In this document: positions 23,414 through 32,093 of the stretch, in pieces | Numbering within the stretch: position 1 is the stretch's first letter | Layout: the number at the start of each line of letters is the position of its first letter | Source: Achromobacter pulmonis | GTDB taxonomy: Bacteria; Pseudomonadota; Gammaproteobacteria; Burkholderiales; Burkholderiaceae_B | Direction: 5' to 3' | Assembly (NCBI RefSeq): GCF_002885955.2 | Contig: NZ_POQS01000008.1 | Coordinates: 299,181-333,334 of the forward strand | DNA: 34,154 bases | Translations under genes and position numbers: made by a program | Notes under the pieces: model-generated | What the model was told of the DNA's origin: nothing | Seen by the model: only the letters and a program-made list of their open reading frames with translations | Database searches by the model: none

Positions 23414-24328
23414 ATGACCAATACGACTTCCAACGCGAAGAGCTACTTCGATCTTCACACCGAGGGCTACGCCCGCTTGCAGCGTGTCCGGGAGGTTCCT
23501 GTCCGTGGTGGCCGCCGTGCGCAGCCGTTCCTGGCTTGCACTGTCGCCGCACTCGTCGGGTCCGCCAAAGACCCCGTCACCCGCTACTTCGACGTCAAAG
23601 TCTCCGGTGCCGACGCCAAGAAATTGGTCGAGGGTTACATCGGCGTCGATGACCCGAGGCAGCGTCCGCTGGTCAAGTTCCGGCTCGGCGATCTCTGGGC
23701 CGATGCCTTCATTCGTACCAGTGGTGACCGCAAGGGCGATCCGGCAGCCAGTCTCAAGGGCCGACTGTTGAAAGCCGAACTGATCGATCGTGCCGAACTG
23801 GCGCAGATCGAGCAGTACGAGCTGATCACCCGGGGTATCGGTTATCTCAACCGTCCGCGCGAGGTTACGCCGAAGGATGGCGATCCGTTCCTGTCGTGCT
23901 CCATCGGGGCGCTGGCCGGCCCGGTCGATGAGCCGGATTACCGGTACATCAACACCATCGTCGCCACTGCGGACGCCCAGCATCTGGTGCGCCGCTGCGT
24001 ACAGGCCATCGAGGCCGAGCGCAAGGTGCTGATCGCCTTCCGTCTCAACGACATGAAGGCCGATGCGTACCTCCGCACCAAGGGCGAGCGTGCCGGCGAA
24101 CCGGCGGCGAGCCTGGAATCCAAGCTGATCCACATCGGCCTGATCAAGATCGATGGCCAGCAGGTCTTTCCGGCCGCCGCACCGGCGCCCGTTTCCGAGG
24201 GCGCTGCGGCGACCGAGGATGCGGATACCGCCGATGGCACCGTCGAGGCGCCGACCGCCGAGTCCGTTCAGGACGAACCCGTGCCGGCACCCGAGGCCGA
24301 GGAACCCGCACTCGCGGCTTCCTTCTGA
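23414..24328 (+). CDS. DUF3577/STY4534-type ICE protein with two tandem domains
   Basis: The 304-residue protein matches the DUF3577 (STY4534, 'ICE replication') family, whose members are usually about half this size with one domain. Here two copies follow each other. Domain 1 is about residues 11-123 (YFDLHTEGYARLQRVREVPV; FRLGDLWADAF; PAASLKGRLL). Domain 2 is about 136-252 (GIGYLNRPREV; PFLSCSIGALAGP; AFRLNDMKADAY; PAASLESKLIHIG). An acidic, Pro/Ala-rich tail (253-304) follows. Domain 2 looks closer to the classical single-domain protein. The start is ATG 23414 with TTGGAGA at 23401-23407. The exact function is unknown. The gene carries leader copy 5 and its own terminator. Confidence 0.85.
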   Translation: MTNTTSNAKSYFDLHTEGYARLQRVREVPVRGGRRAQPFLACTVAALVGSAKDPVTRYFDVKVSGADAKKLVEGYIGVDDPRQRPLVKFRLGDLWADAFIRTSGDRKGDPAASLKGRLLKAELIDRAELAQIEQYELITRGIGYLNRPREVTPKDGDPFLSCSIGALAGPVDEPDYRYINTIVATADAQHLVRRCVQAIEAERKVLIAFRLNDMKADAYLRTKGERAGEPAASLESKLIHIGLIKIDGQQVFPAAAPAPVSEGAAATEDADTADGTVEAPTAESVQDEPVPAPEAEEPALAASF

Positions 24329-24337
24329 TCCACCCCC

Positions 24338-24367
24338 GCAAGGCCCCATTCCGGGGTCTTGCTTCTT
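24338..24367 (+). terminator. Rho-independent terminator
   Basis: GCAAGGCCCC (24338-24347) pairs with GGGGTCTTGC (24353-24362), one G-U, around ATTCC, and is followed by TTCTT. It lies just after the DUF3577 gene. Confidence 0.75.
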
Positions 24368-24481
24368 ATCCCCAACCTGCCTGCAGGCCACTGACGTGGC
24401 GCGTGGGCGTTCGTCTTTTCATCCCCGCAGTCCGTTCCGCACCGTGCGGATTCGGCTGCATAACAATCCCAGGAGAACGCC

Positions 24482-25309
24482 ATGTCTCTCGCATCCCGTT
24501 TCGCACCGCGCTCACCGGTACTGCGCTCGGACCGTCCTCTGTTGGACGACCAGATTCGCGCCGTGGTGCCGTCGATCTTTGCGGAAACACCACACGAAAG
24601 CCGTTCCCAGCGGTACAGCTACATCCCGACGGCCACCGTGCTGTCGGAACTTCGTCAGGAGGGGTTCCTGCCCTTCATGGTGTGCCAGACACGTGTCCGC
24701 AACGAGGACCGCCGCGAGTACACCAAACACCTGATCCGCCTTCGCCACGCCAGCCAGATCAATGGCGACGAAGCCAACGAGATCATCTTGTTGAACTCGC
24801 ACGATGGCACCAGCAGCTATCAGATGCTGGCAGGTCAGTTTCGATTCGTCTGCCAGAACGGGCTGGTCTGCGGCGACACGTTCGCGGACATCCGAGTGCC
24901 TCACAAGGGCGATGTCGCGGGCCAGGTCATCGAAGGTGCCTACGAAGTCCTGAAAGGCTTCGAGCGGGTGCAGGAAGCGCGCGAGAGCATGCGCGCGATC
25001 ACGCTGGAGGCCGGGGAGGACGACGTTTTCGCCCGTTCGGCCCTGGCGCTCAAGTACGACGATCCGGACAAGCCCGCGCCTGTCACGGAGAGTCAGTTGT
25101 TGGTCCCCAGACGCTGGGACGATCGCAAGAGCGACCTCTGGTCGATCTTCAACCGCGTCCAGGAAAACCTCGTCAAGGGAGGGCTGACCGGACGCACTGC
25201 GAACGGCCGCCGCCAGCGTACCCGCCCTGTACAGGGTATCGATCAGAACCTGCGCCTGAACCGCGCCCTCTGGATGCTCGCCGAAGGCATGCGCCAGTTG
25301 AAGTCCTGA
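24482..25309 (+). CDS. DUF932 domain protein
   Basis: The 275-residue protein matches the DUF932 phage/plasmid family. Visible blocks are RYSYIPTATVLSELRQEGF, HLIRLRHASQ, EANEIILLNSHDGTSSYQM and FRFVCQNGLVCGD, which is the most conserved part, and the C-terminal NRALWMLAEGMRQL. The role of DUF932 proteins is not established. They are carried widely by ICEs and plasmids, often near single-strand binding or replication genes. The start is ATG 24482 with AGGAG at 24471-24475. A TTCATCC box lies at 24418. A hairpin resembling a terminator follows the stop. Confidence 0.88.
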   Translation: MSLASRFAPRSPVLRSDRPLLDDQIRAVVPSIFAETPHESRSQRYSYIPTATVLSELRQEGFLPFMVCQTRVRNEDRREYTKHLIRLRHASQINGDEANEIILLNSHDGTSSYQMLAGQFRFVCQNGLVCGDTFADIRVPHKGDVAGQVIEGAYEVLKGFERVQEARESMRAITLEAGEDDVFARSALALKYDDPDKPAPVTESQLLVPRRWDDRKSDLWSIFNRVQENLVKGGLTGRTANGRRQRTRPVQGIDQNLRLNRALWMLAEGMRQLKS

Positions 25310-25320
25310 GCCACTACTCG

Positions 25321-25354
25321 GACCTCGCCCGTCAGGGCGGGTCCATTTTCTTCC
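25321..25354 (+). terminator. Probable rho-independent terminator
   Basis: GACCTCGCCC pairs with GGGCGGGTC around GTCA, with one bulged base, and is followed by CATTTTCTT. It begins 12 bases after the DUF932 stop. Confidence 0.65.
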
Positions 25355-25407
25355 TGACCCGTTGCGCGCCGCGCAAGACGGTTCCATTCATCACAAGGAG
25401 ATACGCC

Positions 25408-26100
25408 ATGGCTACAGCAGCCGTTCAATCCGATCCGCCCCTCATCGTCCGCGGCCAACTCGCCATCCGCACCATCCCGGGCCGCAACGGACGGTTCACG
25501 GTCGGTCGCCTCACGACCCGCCTTGGACTGTTCCATGTGAAAGACCCGGAACTGGAGCAGTACCCCGAAGGGAAGTACGAGGGTGAGTTCGTCATCCGCT
25601 ACATCTATCCGAAGGCCTATCCGGTTGGCGATGGCATGCGCTTTGAAATCCGCGCCAACCTGGACGGCATGACCCTGTCGGGCATCGACAAGCTGAGCAA
25701 GGCCGAGGCTCGCGCCTTCGCCGCACAGGACGTCGATCCGCTCGATGAAGAGCTGGGCACGCCACCGGCGACAACGCCGGCAGCAGCCGAGAAATCCAAG
25801 TCCCGGTCCAAGCCGGAGCCCGCGCCCGTGCAGGCATCGAAAGACCCGCTGGTCGATACCACGCCATTCGGCGTCGATACGCCGTCCGCCACCGTGGCCG
25901 CTTCGGGTGGTCCCGAGAGCGACGACGCGGCGCTGTTCGGCATTCTCTGGCCGTTGGAAGAGTCGGTGAAACTCGACTCGACCATCGATCGCCGCACCCT
26001 GCGTCTGCAGATCGCGCGGCTCAACCAGTTGGGCTATGCCTTCGACGCCACGGCCCAGCAATGGAACCTGCAACTCGCACCCGAACCGCAGGCTGCCTGA
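25408..26100 (+). CDS. DUF3275 family protein
   Basis: The 230-residue protein has the two-part layout of DUF3275. The N-terminal domain (about residues 12-100) shows GQLAIRTIPGRNGRFTVGRL, GKYEGEFVIRYIYPKAYP and LDGMTLSGIDKLSKAEA. A proline/alanine/serine-rich linker (about 112-165) leads to a C-terminal block with ALFGILWPLEESVKLDSTID and QIARLNQLGYAFDATAQQWN. The family occurs on Pseudomonas and related ICEs and its activity is unknown. The start is ATG 25408 with AAGGAG at 25395-25400. It lies between the DUF932 gene and a small orphan gene on the same strand. Confidence 0.88.
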   Translation: MATAAVQSDPPLIVRGQLAIRTIPGRNGRFTVGRLTTRLGLFHVKDPELEQYPEGKYEGEFVIRYIYPKAYPVGDGMRFEIRANLDGMTLSGIDKLSKAEARAFAAQDVDPLDEELGTPPATTPAAAEKSKSRSKPEPAPVQASKDPLVDTTPFGVDTPSATVAASGGPESDDAALFGILWPLEESVKLDSTIDRRTLRLQIARLNQLGYAFDATAQQWNLQLAPEPQAA

Positions 26101-26123
26101 TCGTCCTGCCGCATCCGCGGCAT

Positions 26124-26130
26124 TTCATCC
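26124..26130 (+). repeat. TTCATCC box, one of many before ICE genes (representative entry)
   Basis: TTCATCC lies in the leaders of ICE genes at 3416, 4714, 6498, 7471, 24418, 26124, 26546, 27312, 28478 and 28835, with variants at 25387 (TTCATCA) and 29250 (TTCACCC). In every case it is on the coding strand, 20-100 bases before the start. It is commonly followed by CACC or CCC and a small GC-rich hairpin. I saw no such boxes in the nested island. The function is unknown; a shared regulatory or RNA element is inferred. Confidence 0.5.
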
Positions 26131-26189
26131 ACCCGCCGGGGCGACCCCGATGGGGAGGTTCCCGGCTATTTCAATCGAGGAGCTTCACC

Positions 26190-26531
26190 ATGAGTCGGCA
26201 CTACTTCGACACATTCCACAAAGGATTTCCCGTCACCGTACTACTCGGCTGGGATCGGCCGATGAACTACTTCTTCTTAGTCATCGAGAAGCCAACCGAG
26301 TTGATCGACGACACCATGAAGGTCGAGAGCGACGACTTCTTGTACAGCAATCTGCACGAGAGCGATCCGTTCAACCATGACCTGGACTACTACCGTGAGG
26401 TCTTACGTCATTTTCAGATCCTTGTGCCGGAAAGCCTGTTCATCGAGGTCCAGCACGACGCTGAGAGAAATGTCGGCAACCGCGTAGTCAAGCATCAGGC
26501 CGACGGTTCGTTCACCGAACGTGAACTCTGA
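26190..26531 (+). CDS. Small hypothetical ICE protein, 113 aa
   Basis: The 113-residue acidic protein begins MSRHYFDTFHKGFPVTVLLG and is rich in aromatic residues and Asp/Glu. It has no signal peptide. I recognise only a resemblance to other orphan ICE proteins of this length. The start is ATG 26190 with GAGGAG at 26177-26182. The frame upstream is open to 26061 but overlaps the previous gene. The leader holds a TTCATCC box (26124) and a CGGGGCGACCCCGATGGGG hairpin. Function unknown. Confidence 0.72.
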   Translation: MSRHYFDTFHKGFPVTVLLGWDRPMNYFFLVIEKPTELIDDTMKVESDDFLYSNLHESDPFNHDLDYYREVLRHFQILVPESLFIEVQHDAERNVGNRVVKHQADGSFTEREL

Positions 26532-26614
26532 GTAGTCCGCGTTCTTTCATCCCTAACGGGGCATTCACTGCCCCTGCGGGTGGTGGTGCCCCTGACTTCA
26601 TTGAGGACTCCACC

Positions 26615-27271
26615 ATGTCTGCACCTTCATCCCCACAGTTGCTGTACCGCATCGACGAATGCGGCGACGTGATGGCCGATGCTTGCGTCTGCGGCGAAGA
26701 CGGCGATCTGGTCTTTCTATCGGTCTGGGCGCGGGACACCGCGATCCAGCAGTTTCTCGCCCGGCTCACCTTGGGCCGCGACGAGGATGGACTGGACCAG
26801 TTCCATCTCGTCACCGACCAGGGCGGCTCCGTGCCCGTGTTCGTTCCCTCGGTCGAGCGTCTGGAAAAGCGCTTGACCCGCAGCTATCGCCGCACCCTGT
26901 TCGGGTCGCTCGTCAATCTCTGGCTGTTCGATCGGCGCTGCATCCGGCCGGACAAGGCCACCACCAGCGCGCTCGCACTGTTGCCGCGCGCGGCGGCCGA
27001 TCCTACGTCGCGCCTCTGGCTGCTCGTCAAGGAGACGTGCCCGCTGCCCTTGCTGGATCACTGGCAAGGGACGGTGCTGGCACTGCTGCGAGACCGCGAC
27101 ATGCTCCGCGACCTGCCGACGGCCCTCGGGCCGCTGCGTGGATTTCGTCTGGGGCTGGATGTGCCAGCGCTCACCGAAGCACTGAGCAGCCTGATCCGCC
27201 AGGGCGTACTGACCGCCCATCCGCTCCCGCAGCCGGCGACCACCCAAGGGTCGCTGGAAGCGGTGGCCTGA
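26615..27271 (+). CDS. Hypothetical ICE protein, 218 aa
   Basis: The 218-residue protein begins MSAPSSPQLLYRIDECGDVM and contains a CVC near residue 27, insufficient for a metal site. The central part (VERLEKRLTRSYRRTLFGSL) is basic and helical. The rest is leucine-rich, with no membrane segment. The family is unknown to me. The start is ATG 26615 with TGAGGA about 10 bases upstream. The leader has a TTCATCC box (26546) and a hairpin built of CGGGGCA and TGCCCCTG. A minus-strand ORF of almost 500 codons overlaps it and the next gene, but lacks any family signature and is treated as a shadow. Confidence 0.7.
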   Translation: MSAPSSPQLLYRIDECGDVMADACVCGEDGDLVFLSVWARDTAIQQFLARLTLGRDEDGLDQFHLVTDQGGSVPVFVPSVERLEKRLTRSYRRTLFGSLVNLWLFDRRCIRPDKATTSALALLPRAAADPTSRLWLLVKETCPLPLLDHWQGTVLALLRDRDMLRDLPTALGPLRGFRLGLDVPALTEALSSLIRQGVLTAHPLPQPATTQGSLEAVA

Positions 27272-27337
27272 CCCACGGCAGGTGCGTGCGACCGGCGCGC
27301 ACCCGCTTTCCTTCATCCCCGCTACAGGAGATTTCTT

Positions 27338-28447
27338 ATGGCACTCATGTTCCCGCGGCTCGCCCGCAATTTCGTCAAGGCCGGCTACTTTCCGACCGAC
27401 GAACCCACGCTCGAAAGAGCGCTCAGCGCACTGGCGTCCGGCGACGGGCCGATGTGCATCCTCGATCCTTGTGCAGGCGAAGGCGTCGCCATCGCGGAGG
27501 CTGCGCATGCCCTCGGGCGTGACCAGGTCACCGCCTATGCGGTGGAGTTCGACCCGGAGCGCGCCAACCATGCGCGTCTGCTCGTCGATCACTGCATCCA
27601 GGGCGACCTCATGGACACCCTGATCGCACGCCAGAGCTTCGGTTTGCTGTGGCTCAACCCGCCATACGGGGATCTGTCCAAGGATGCGAACGGCAACATC
27701 GGCTACGACGGCAAGGGCCGCGCACGGCTGGAAAAGCTGTTCTACCAGCGCACGCTGCAACTGCTGCAGTACGACGGCATCCTGGTTTTCATCGTCCCGC
27801 ACTATGTGCTCGATCAGGAACTGGTCGGCTGGCTGACGCGGCACTTTGCCGATCTGCGCATCTACCGAGCGGTGGATACGCAGTTCAAGCAGGTGGTCGT
27901 GTTCGGTCGCCGGGTCCGCCAGCGCGAGCTGGTGGGCGATGAGGTCAAGAACGTCCGTGCTCGCCTGTTGCAGATCGGGCAAGGCGACCTGGAAGCGGAG
28001 GAACTGCCACCCGCGTGGCCATCGCTTCCGTATGCCGTCCCTGTCGCCCAGCACGAGCCGGAGCATTTCTACCGTCTGAGCATGGAGCCGGCGCAGTTCG
28101 CCGACGAAGTGCAGCGCCTGCATGGCCTGTGGCCGTCGTTCGAGACCCATCTGGGCGCCGCCCAGCAGTCCTTGCGCCGCCCGGCGCGCGCATTGTCCCA
28201 GTGGCACCTGGCACTGGCCCTCGCGGCCGGCGCGATCTCCGGTGTCGTGCAGTCGAAGAACGGCCGCACCCTGGCCGTGAAAGGCGACACCTACAAGCAG
28301 AAGGCGACGACCACCGAATATCGCGAGCGCGATGACGGTTCAATCGCAGAGACACGCATCCTCACCGACAAGTTTGTCCCCGTGATTCGTGCCTGGGACT
28401 TGTCCCCGGACTCGGCCACCCTCGGCCGGATTCTCACCATCCACTGA
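27338..28447 (+). CDS. N-6 DNA methylase-like protein (DUF6094 type)
   Basis: The 369-residue protein has a class I methyltransferase fold at its N-terminus. The SAM-binding motif is ILDPCAGEG (DPCAGEG at 43-49) and the adenine-methylase catalytic motif is NPPY (107-110, in LLWLNPPYGD). Together these predict an amino-methyltransferase acting on DNA adenine or on RNA. The C-terminal ~180 residues do not look like a target-recognition domain I know. No restriction gene is adjacent, so it is probably an orphan methylase of the ICE that may modify its DNA against host restriction. The start is ATG 27338 with AGGAG at about 27326-27330. DUF6094 is my best family name, from memory. Confidence 0.82.
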   Translation: MALMFPRLARNFVKAGYFPTDEPTLERALSALASGDGPMCILDPCAGEGVAIAEAAHALGRDQVTAYAVEFDPERANHARLLVDHCIQGDLMDTLIARQSFGLLWLNPPYGDLSKDANGNIGYDGKGRARLEKLFYQRTLQLLQYDGILVFIVPHYVLDQELVGWLTRHFADLRIYRAVDTQFKQVVVFGRRVRQRELVGDEVKNVRARLLQIGQGDLEAEELPPAWPSLPYAVPVAQHEPEHFYRLSMEPAQFADEVQRLHGLWPSFETHLGAAQQSLRRPARALSQWHLALALAAGAISGVVQSKNGRTLAVKGDTYKQKATTTEYRERDDGSIAETRILTDKFVPVIRAWDLSPDSATLGRILTIH

Positions 28448-28502
28448 TCGCATCGGGCGGCTCGCCGCCTTGCTTCATTCATCCACCAGAAGGAGAACTC
28501 CC

Positions 28503-28823
28503 ATGCTTTCGCGTTTGTTCGCGCGGCGCGAGCCGCAAGCCCGTCCGTTGTTCGCCCTCGGTTCGCTGAGGCTGAGCGAGAAGGTGCACTGGTTGGCCAG
28601 CAAAGGCCTCATCGATCCCTTGCCTTATGTGCAGCGCCATGTGCGCGGCGATTGGGGCGATGTCGACGAGACCACCCGCCAGGTCAATGATGTGGCACTC
28701 GACCAGGACAATCCCATGATCTCTCGCTACAGGATCACGCCGCAGCTGCTGCTGATCGTGATGACCAGCGAGGATCGCCGCACCACCGTGGTCCAACTGC
28801 CCGAAGAGCAGTCCTCGATCTAG
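28503..28823 (+). CDS. Hypothetical ICE protein, 106 aa (paralogue of the next gene)
   Basis: The 106-residue protein begins MLSRLFARREPQARPLFALG. It shares a central block with the gene that follows: LPYVQRHVRGDWGDVDE, then an R...ND.AL pattern and a strand-like RITPQLLLIVMTSEDRRTTV. The following gene has a matching block at the same position. I do not know the function. The start is ATG 28503 with AAGGAG at about 28490-28495, and a TTCATCC box at 28478. The two paralogues arose by duplication but have diverged well beyond a recent copy. Confidence 0.75.
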   Translation: MLSRLFARREPQARPLFALGSLRLSEKVHWLASKGLIDPLPYVQRHVRGDWGDVDETTRQVNDVALDQDNPMISRYRITPQLLLIVMTSEDRRTTVVQLPEEQSSI

Positions 28824-28909
28824 CACCAGCCCATTTCATCCACCCACCGGGGTCATGTCGCCCCGATGGGGACGCCATGGCCCTTTCTTTCATCGAAGGA
28901 GCTATCACC

Positions 28910-29218
28910 ATGGCAACTGTAATGTCCATCAGCACGGCCCCCAATCTGCGCTTCTCGCCGGGCGCGACGGTCATGACCGTCGGCGTGGCCAATCTGGTCG
29001 AACAGGGACGGCTCAACCCGAGCCCGTACCTTCGCCGCCACCTCAGCGGCGACTGGGGCGACCTCGACGAGGACGATCGGCGATCGAACGATGCCGCGCT
29101 GGCATCGGGCGAGGCCCGGTTGCTCTCTTCGTACCAGGTCGATCCCGATCTGAAACTCTGGATCATCACTGAGTGGGACCGCAGCGTCACGACGCTGTTG
29201 TTACCCAGCGAGTATTGA
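28910..29218 (+). CDS. Hypothetical ICE protein, 102 aa (paralogue of the preceding gene)
   Basis: The 102-residue protein contains PSPYLRRHLSGDWGDLDEDD, SNDAALASGEARLLSSYQVD and a strand-like LKLWIITEWDRSVTTLLLP. These line up with the preceding 106-residue protein. The GDWGD core is identical and the spacing is kept. The start is ATG 28910 with GAAGGAG at 28895-28901; an upstream ATG at 28877 lacks an RBS. Many plasmid- and ICE-borne small proteins carry this GDWGD block and their role is unestablished. A TTCATCC box lies at 28835, with a GGGGTCATGTCGCCCC hairpin. Confidence 0.75.
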   Translation: MATVMSISTAPNLRFSPGATVMTVGVANLVEQGRLNPSPYLRRHLSGDWGDLDEDDRRSNDAALASGEARLLSSYQVDPDLKLWIITEWDRSVTTLLLPSEY

Positions 29219-29314
29219 TTTCCGGGCGGCTGCGCGCCGTCCACTCACCTTCACCCCCAGGGGCATCCATCGCCCCTGGGGGCGGTGCATGCCCCATTTT
29301 TTTGGAGCATCACC

Positions 29315-29641
29315 ATGACCATGCAACTCGAAGCGGCCCCCGCCGCACCTTCCATGCCCGCCACGGGCGATCTGTTCAACCCTGCGGACAGCGAAAGCGA
29401 TCTGTCTTTCAGCCTGCAGGATTTCGTCACCGAGTTTGGGGATGAGTTACTCGACTCCCTCAACCGGGCCAACCCGCCCGTTTACAACGGTGTGCCGCGC
29501 GCCAACCGCCAGCTCGTCCTCGCCAGCCTCAAGCGGCAGCTGTTCCCCGCCCAGGCCGAGGTCGTCCATGCGGCCGCCGAACTGCTCGTCAATCAGGGCG
29601 AGCGCGCGGCCATCGTCAATGGCGAGATGGGGACGGGGAAA
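29315..29641 (+). CDS. DEAH helicase, exon 1 (N-terminus to Walker A; interrupted by intron 1)
   Basis: These 109 codons end with GEMGTGK (residues 103-109), the first seven residues of the Walker A/motif I of an SF2 helicase. The expected T is missing because the next base starts a group II intron. After removing 29642-32178 the frame reads GEMGTGKTTVGIALGAVLNA, a perfect motif I. The insertion is between codons. The N-terminal domain (about 1-95) is family-specific, with a likely helical PAQAEVVHAAAELLVNQGER before motif I. The start is ATG 29315 with TTTGGAG at 29301-29307. The reader should join this exon to 32179-33060. Unspliced RNA would give a 115-residue dead product. Confidence 0.88.
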
Positions 29642-30244
29642 GTGCGCCGTATCGGCGCTTAGAAGAAGCGTAGCGCAAGCTACCAGGGCTACTGGAATGC
29701 CCTGTACTCACCGGACTTATCCCTGCCTGCAAGGGCTTGAATTCCGAAAGGAAGGGGGGAGTGCAGCATGTTCGGAAAAGGCCTTTTACCCAACAGCTAT
29801 TAGCGGGGGCGGGCCAGAGTAAGACGTGTATGGTCAAAGCTGAATTGCCTGAAGTCTAGTTCCAAGCGGTCTACCAGTCCCGACGCTGGCGAAAGTAGCT
29901 GAAACGCCAGACTCGCGAGTTGTGGGAAATGTTTTGCCTCTCCCACAAACCAGTATCGCGAGCGCAACCCCGATCAGGGGATTACGGAACGAACGGACGA
30001 CCTAACCACGTCGCATCTTTGTCTAAGCGTAAATGCGGGATCGCCTAAACAGGTCGTAAGACCTGCATGGCGACGGAGTCTTCGTATTACCCGATGTGGC
30101 CTCTGTAATGGAGGTTGCTGGCCGCAGCAGTAAGCGGCACCGACATGGCTATAAGCGAGCAGCAATGCGCGTGAAAGGCCCACTGTCCGGGGGGAAGGAA
30201 GACAGCTTATCTGTAACCAACTCATCGAAAAGGAGGTTGTGCTG

Positions 30245-32065
30245 ATGCTAACCGACACTACTAATCGAAGGTTGGATGCGCTGGGAATCTTGTCTCAACA
30301 GGGCAAGCGCATCAACGGCCTTAGTCGTCTCATGGAAAACCCAATCCTGTGGAAGCAGGCGTATGTCAACATCTATGCGAATTCCGGTGCAACAACGGCC
30401 GGCGTAGATGGCTCGTCACTGGATGGTATGTCCTACGAGCGGCTGGCCGGCCTGATGGCCGCCGTCAAAAGCGGTAATTATCGCTTCAAGCCCGTGAGGC
30501 GAGTCCTCATTCCAAAGAGCAATGGGAAAACCCGTCCGCTCGGCATCCCCACTGGGGATGACAAGCTGGTACAGGAGGTTGTACGGATGCTTCTCGTGAA
30601 GATCTACGAGCCGGTCTTTTCCGACGACTCGCACGGTTTTCGCAACGGGCGTTCGTGCCACACCGCTCTCATGCAAGTCCGGCAGAAATGGACGGGCATG
30701 AAGTGGATCGTGAACATGGATATCAAAGGTTACTTCGACAACATCGACCATGAAGTTCTGGTGGATGTGCTTGCCAAACGCATTGACGATAAGCGCTTTC
30801 TTGGGCTGATTCATTCGATGCTGAAGGCGGGCTACATGGAGGACTGGAAGTTCCATGACACCTTCAGCGGGACACCGCAAGGCGGAGTTGTCTCCCCGGT
30901 CTTGGCCAACATCTACTTGCACGAACTCGACGAGTACGTTGCAGGGTTGAAGGCCGAATTCAACCGAGGAAACCGCCGGGCGTCGAACCGCGAGTACAAG
31001 CGGATCAGTGGTGCAATTGAACGGTTGATGAAACGCATTGATGCCTACAAAGCCGATGGCGACTCGCCAAAGGTCGAGGAAGCGAAGCGTGAATTGGCCG
31101 AACTTTATCTACGCCGCAAGGCACTGAGCAGCTCCGACCCGATGGACGCCAATTACCGGCGTCTGGTGTATGTCCGGTATGCCGATGATTTTCTGATCGG
31201 CATCATCGGCAGTCGGGACGAGGCGGTAACCGTCATGCAGCGAGTCGCAGGTTTCATCAGCGACAAACTGCACTTGGAGATCGCTGAGGAAAAGTCCGGT
31301 GTGGTTCACGCATCGGACGGAGTTCGCTTTCTGGGGTACGACGTTCGCACGTACTCCGGTGATCGCAACGTGCGCACCGTCCGTTCAGGACGGAGCATCA
31401 CAGCACGCAGCGTATCCGAGCGGATGCAATTGCACGTACCGGCTGAAAAGCTGCGTAGTTTCTGCCAGCGAAAGGGCTACGGCGTCTATGACGCTCACAC
31501 CCCCACGCACAGGAGCGAACTGATCTCACTGAGCGAAGCGGAAATCGTTCAAACCTACAACGCTGAAATGCGAGGCCTTGCCAACTACTACGGTTTGGCG
31601 AACAGCGTCAGTCGTGTCCTGAACAAGCTCCATCACCTCTGGTTGACGAGTTTGTGGAAGACATTGGCGGCAAAACGTCGTTCGACCGTCACGAAGGTAG
31701 CGCGGAGCATGAAGCGCCAGGGTGGATACGTACTGGCTGTTCGGGGTAACTCGGACTCCCACACTTTTCCCATCTACAGCCTGAAAGACATAAGGAAAGA
31801 ACCCATCACGTTCCAGAGTATTGACCTACCCCCCAAGACTTGGGTTTTCACGCATAGCCGCTCGGAGTTGATCCAGCGGCTCGAAGCGAGGAAGTGCGAG
31901 TACTGCGGGACCACCGAAGGCAGTTTCCAAGTGCATCACATTCGGAAGCTGAAGGACGTGGACAAAGGGAAGTACCTCTGGCCACAGGTGATGTCATGGC
32001 GCCGTCGCAAGACTTTGGTGCTGTGCGTTCCTTGCCATCAGAAGCTACACGCAGGCGTTCTTTGA
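30245..32065 (+). CDS. ltrA: Group II intron reverse transcriptase/maturase with HNH endonuclease domain
   Basis: The 606-residue intron-encoded protein has reverse transcriptase domains with KPVRRVLIPKSNGKTRPLGI, HGFRNGRSCHTAL, VNMDIKGYFDNIDH, GTPQGGVVSPVLANIYLHEL and the catalytic YADD (312-315). A maturase/thumb domain (X) follows. The C-terminus is an HNH endonuclease: CEYC (551-554), QVHHIRKLKD and CVPCHQKLH. All core motifs are present, so it should splice and mobilise by retrohoming. I chose ATG 30245, 8 bases after AAGGAGG at 30230-30236; GTG 30239 is too close. The protein helps fold its own intron and targets new sites. Confidence 0.93.
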   Translation: MLTDTTNRRLDALGILSQQGKRINGLSRLMENPILWKQAYVNIYANSGATTAGVDGSSLDGMSYERLAGLMAAVKSGNYRFKPVRRVLIPKSNGKTRPLGIPTGDDKLVQEVVRMLLVKIYEPVFSDDSHGFRNGRSCHTALMQVRQKWTGMKWIVNMDIKGYFDNIDHEVLVDVLAKRIDDKRFLGLIHSMLKAGYMEDWKFHDTFSGTPQGGVVSPVLANIYLHELDEYVAGLKAEFNRGNRRASNREYKRISGAIERLMKRIDAYKADGDSPKVEEAKRELAELYLRRKALSSSDPMDANYRRLVYVRYADDFLIGIIGSRDEAVTVMQRVAGFISDKLHLEIAEEKSGVVHASDGVRFLGYDVRTYSGDRNVRTVRSGRSITARSVSERMQLHVPAEKLRSFCQRKGYGVYDAHTPTHRSELISLSEAEIVQTYNAEMRGLANYYGLANSVSRVLNKLHHLWLTSLWKTLAAKRRSTVTKVARSMKRQGGYVLAVRGNSDSHTFPIYSLKDIRKEPITFQSIDLPPKTWVFTHSRSELIQRLEARKCEYCGTTEGSFQVHHIRKLKDVDKGKYLWPQVMSWRRRKTLVLCVPCHQKLHAGVL

Positions 32066-32093
32066 AAGGACTGTTCCTAGTCAAGTAAGTGGA

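Noticed and set aside
26717..28207. A 496-codon minus-strand ORF opposite the 218-residue gene and the methylase-like gene
   Set aside because: There are no recognisable motifs; the plus strand has starts, RBSs and methylase motifs.
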